From assembly GCA_903823545.1 (NCBI GenBank), contig CAIJTL010000379.1, forward strand, positions 1-7,291: 7,291 bases of DNA, read 5' to 3'. This DNA comes from an uncultured Planctomycetaceae bacterium (GTDB lineage Bacteria; Planctomycetota; Planctomycetia; Planctomycetales; Planctomycetaceae). Shown here piece after piece: positions 6,479 to 7,291 of the stretch. The first letter of the stretch is position 1, and every line of letters starts with the position of its first letter. Below the pieces are notes generated by a model that saw only the letters and a program-made list of their open reading frames with translations, was not told the origin of the DNA and did no database searches. The position numbers and the translations under genes are program-made.

Positions 6479-6643
6479 CGTTGTGTCCGGTCTCCTGACC
6501 GAGACACCTCCCACCCGACCGTAGGTCTCCCGAACCCTTCGTCGACTCCGATTTCAGATCGTCAATCACGGATTGGGAGACCTGCGGTCAAATGGTGTGG
6601 CTCGTTAGGAGACCGGCCACAACGAGGGAGACCGGCCACAACG
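6479..6643. repeat. Imperfect inverted-repeat element with extra tandem copy (element 3)
   Basis: The left arm 6479-6531 and right arm 6575-6624 are reverse complements with several substitutions and small gaps. The outer 17 bp (6479-6495 against 6608-6624) match 16 of 17, and the inner 15 bp (6517-6531 against 6575-6589) match 14 of 15. The outer right unit GGAGACCGGCCACAACG is repeated exactly at 6627-6643, a 19-bp tandem step. A GTAG occurs at 6521-6524 in the left arm. The element fills most of the gap between the convergent SNF2 and PKD-protein genes. Its sequence differs from elements 1 and 2. Confidence 0.85.
6483..6507. terminator. Strong hairpin after the SNF2 gene, possible transcription end signal
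   Basis: GTGTC-CGGTC, loop TCCT, GACCG-a-GACAC: a 10-bp stem interrupted by a single bulged A, starting 37 bases after the SNF2 stop codon. It lies between convergent genes, where a terminator is expected, but no T-tract follows on either strand. It may be only the palindrome of repeat element 3. Confidence 0.35.
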
Positions 6644-6670
6644 ATTGAACCACATGGTACCGAACGCCGC

Positions 6671-7291
6671 TTAGATTTGGCCGGAGGCCAGTAGGTCGCC
6701 CAGCAACGAGGCGGGGTTGAAGGTCGATTCGACGTGGACTCGGAACGTGGTGATGGCGCTGGTGAGCCCGTCGCGGTCGGTGGCGGTAGCGCGAATGAGG
6801 TAGTCACCCGGTTCTGAGTATTTGTGCGAGCGAGTGAAGAGCGACGCTTGGTTGAGCGTTTCGTGGGTGCCGTCGCCCCAGTCAATGTCCCATCGCATTT
6901 TTGTCGCTTGATCGGCGGGGTCGGTAGCGCGGAATGTGAACTGGCCCGGTTGATTCGCGTTGATGCTTTCGGAGCCGGTGATCTTGGCGGTGGGGGCGAC
7001 GTTGCTGACTTGCACGGAAAGTTTCGTCGCGTTTCCGCCGCCGTGTTGGTCGAGCCATCTCAAAGAGACTTCATAGGGAGTCGCTCGGCCGCGCAGGTAT
7101 TGGTGAGTCAGCGTGACGAGCCTGCCGTCGCTACCTGCTGGGAAGGTGTGTCGCTCGGTGGCGGTTCCGTCCCCCCAGTTGATCGATAGGTGGAAGGTGT
7201 CTTGCCGATCAACCTCAACAATGCGGCCTTGCAAAGTGACGAGACCGTTTTCTCCGACCAGCGTTGTGATCGAGCGGTCGCGGAAGGCGGA
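6671..7291 (-). CDS. PKD-repeat extracellular protein, C-terminal part (5'-partial)
   Basis: The last 206 residues of a protein whose start lies beyond the right edge; the stop is TAA at 6673-6671. Two PKD/immunoglobulin-like repeats are visible. The first contains VTLQGRIVEVDRQDTFHL, INWGDGT and a closing LTHQY. The second begins after VSNVAPTAKITG and contains FRATDPADQ, IDWGDGTHE, HKYSEPGDY and IRATATDRDG. The WGDG turn and the (H/T)xY-x(3,4)-G-x-Y pattern are PKD hallmarks. Such domains act as spacers or ligand-binding modules in secreted and cell-surface proteins. After the last strand (FRVHV) the chain ends FNPASLLGDLLASGQI, with no C-terminal anchor or sorting signal that I recognise. 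Planctomycetes encode very large proteins of this kind, so the full gene may be several kilobases. Confident as a PKD-type protein; its function is unknown. Confidence 0.85.
   Translation of the reverse strand, partial: SAFRDRSITTLVGENGLVTLQGRIVEVDRQDTFHLSINWGDGTATERHTFPAGSDGRLVTLTHQYLRGRATPYEVSLRWLDQHGGGNATKLSVQVSNVAPTAKITGSESINANQPGQFTFRATDPADQATKMRWDIDWGDGTHETLNQASLFTRSHKYSEPGDYLIRATATDRDGLTSAITTFRVHVESTFNPASLLGDLLASGQI

Overview
The window looks like chromosomal DNA from a member of the Planctomycetota. Three things point there: a cytochrome-type protein with the PSCyt1/PSCyt2 layout that is expanded in that phylum, a secreted formylglycine sulfatase, and intergenic regions occupied by palindromic inverted-repeat elements. 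Base composition is moderately GC-rich and Shine-Dalgarno sequences are mostly weak or absent. This assignment is inferred from gene content only.

Layout from left to right. Positions 1-1154 (minus strand) are one uninterrupted reading frame that leaves the window at its left edge. Its first ~90 codons look like a small, normally free-standing, immunity-protein-like protein. They run without a stop into a signal peptide, a CxxCH haem site (PSCyt1) and the beginning of a PSCyt2/DUF1549 domain. An 81-bp divergent gap follows, then a small DUF2784-type membrane protein (1236-1664, plus), a secreted sulfatase (1884-3401, plus), a 943-residue SWIM-SNF2 helicase-like ATPase (3615-6446, plus), and the C-terminal part of a PKD-repeat surface or secreted protein (6671-7291, minus, entering from the right edge) that converges on the ATPase gene.

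Each plus-strand gene has its own inverted-repeat element at its 3' end: 1621-1757, 3406-3508 and 6479-6643. The three have unrelated primary sequences but a similar build, two palindromic units facing each other. Two of them have a GTAG tetranucleotide directly outside a short stem with a 3-nt loop, which resembles REP/REPIN elements. The first overlaps the stop codon of the DUF2784 gene and encodes its last residues.

The genes do not form an obvious pathway. The sulfatase and the cytochrome-domain protein both fit the secreted polysaccharide-degrading lifestyle of planctomycetes, but they are divergently placed and not co-transcribed. The ATPase has its own plausible ribosome binding site and no defence-system partner in view. 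I find no convincing new multi-gene system. The points most worth a second look are the immunity-like/cytochrome fusion frame, the in-frame 66-bp duplication next to its haem site, and the three REPIN-like elements.
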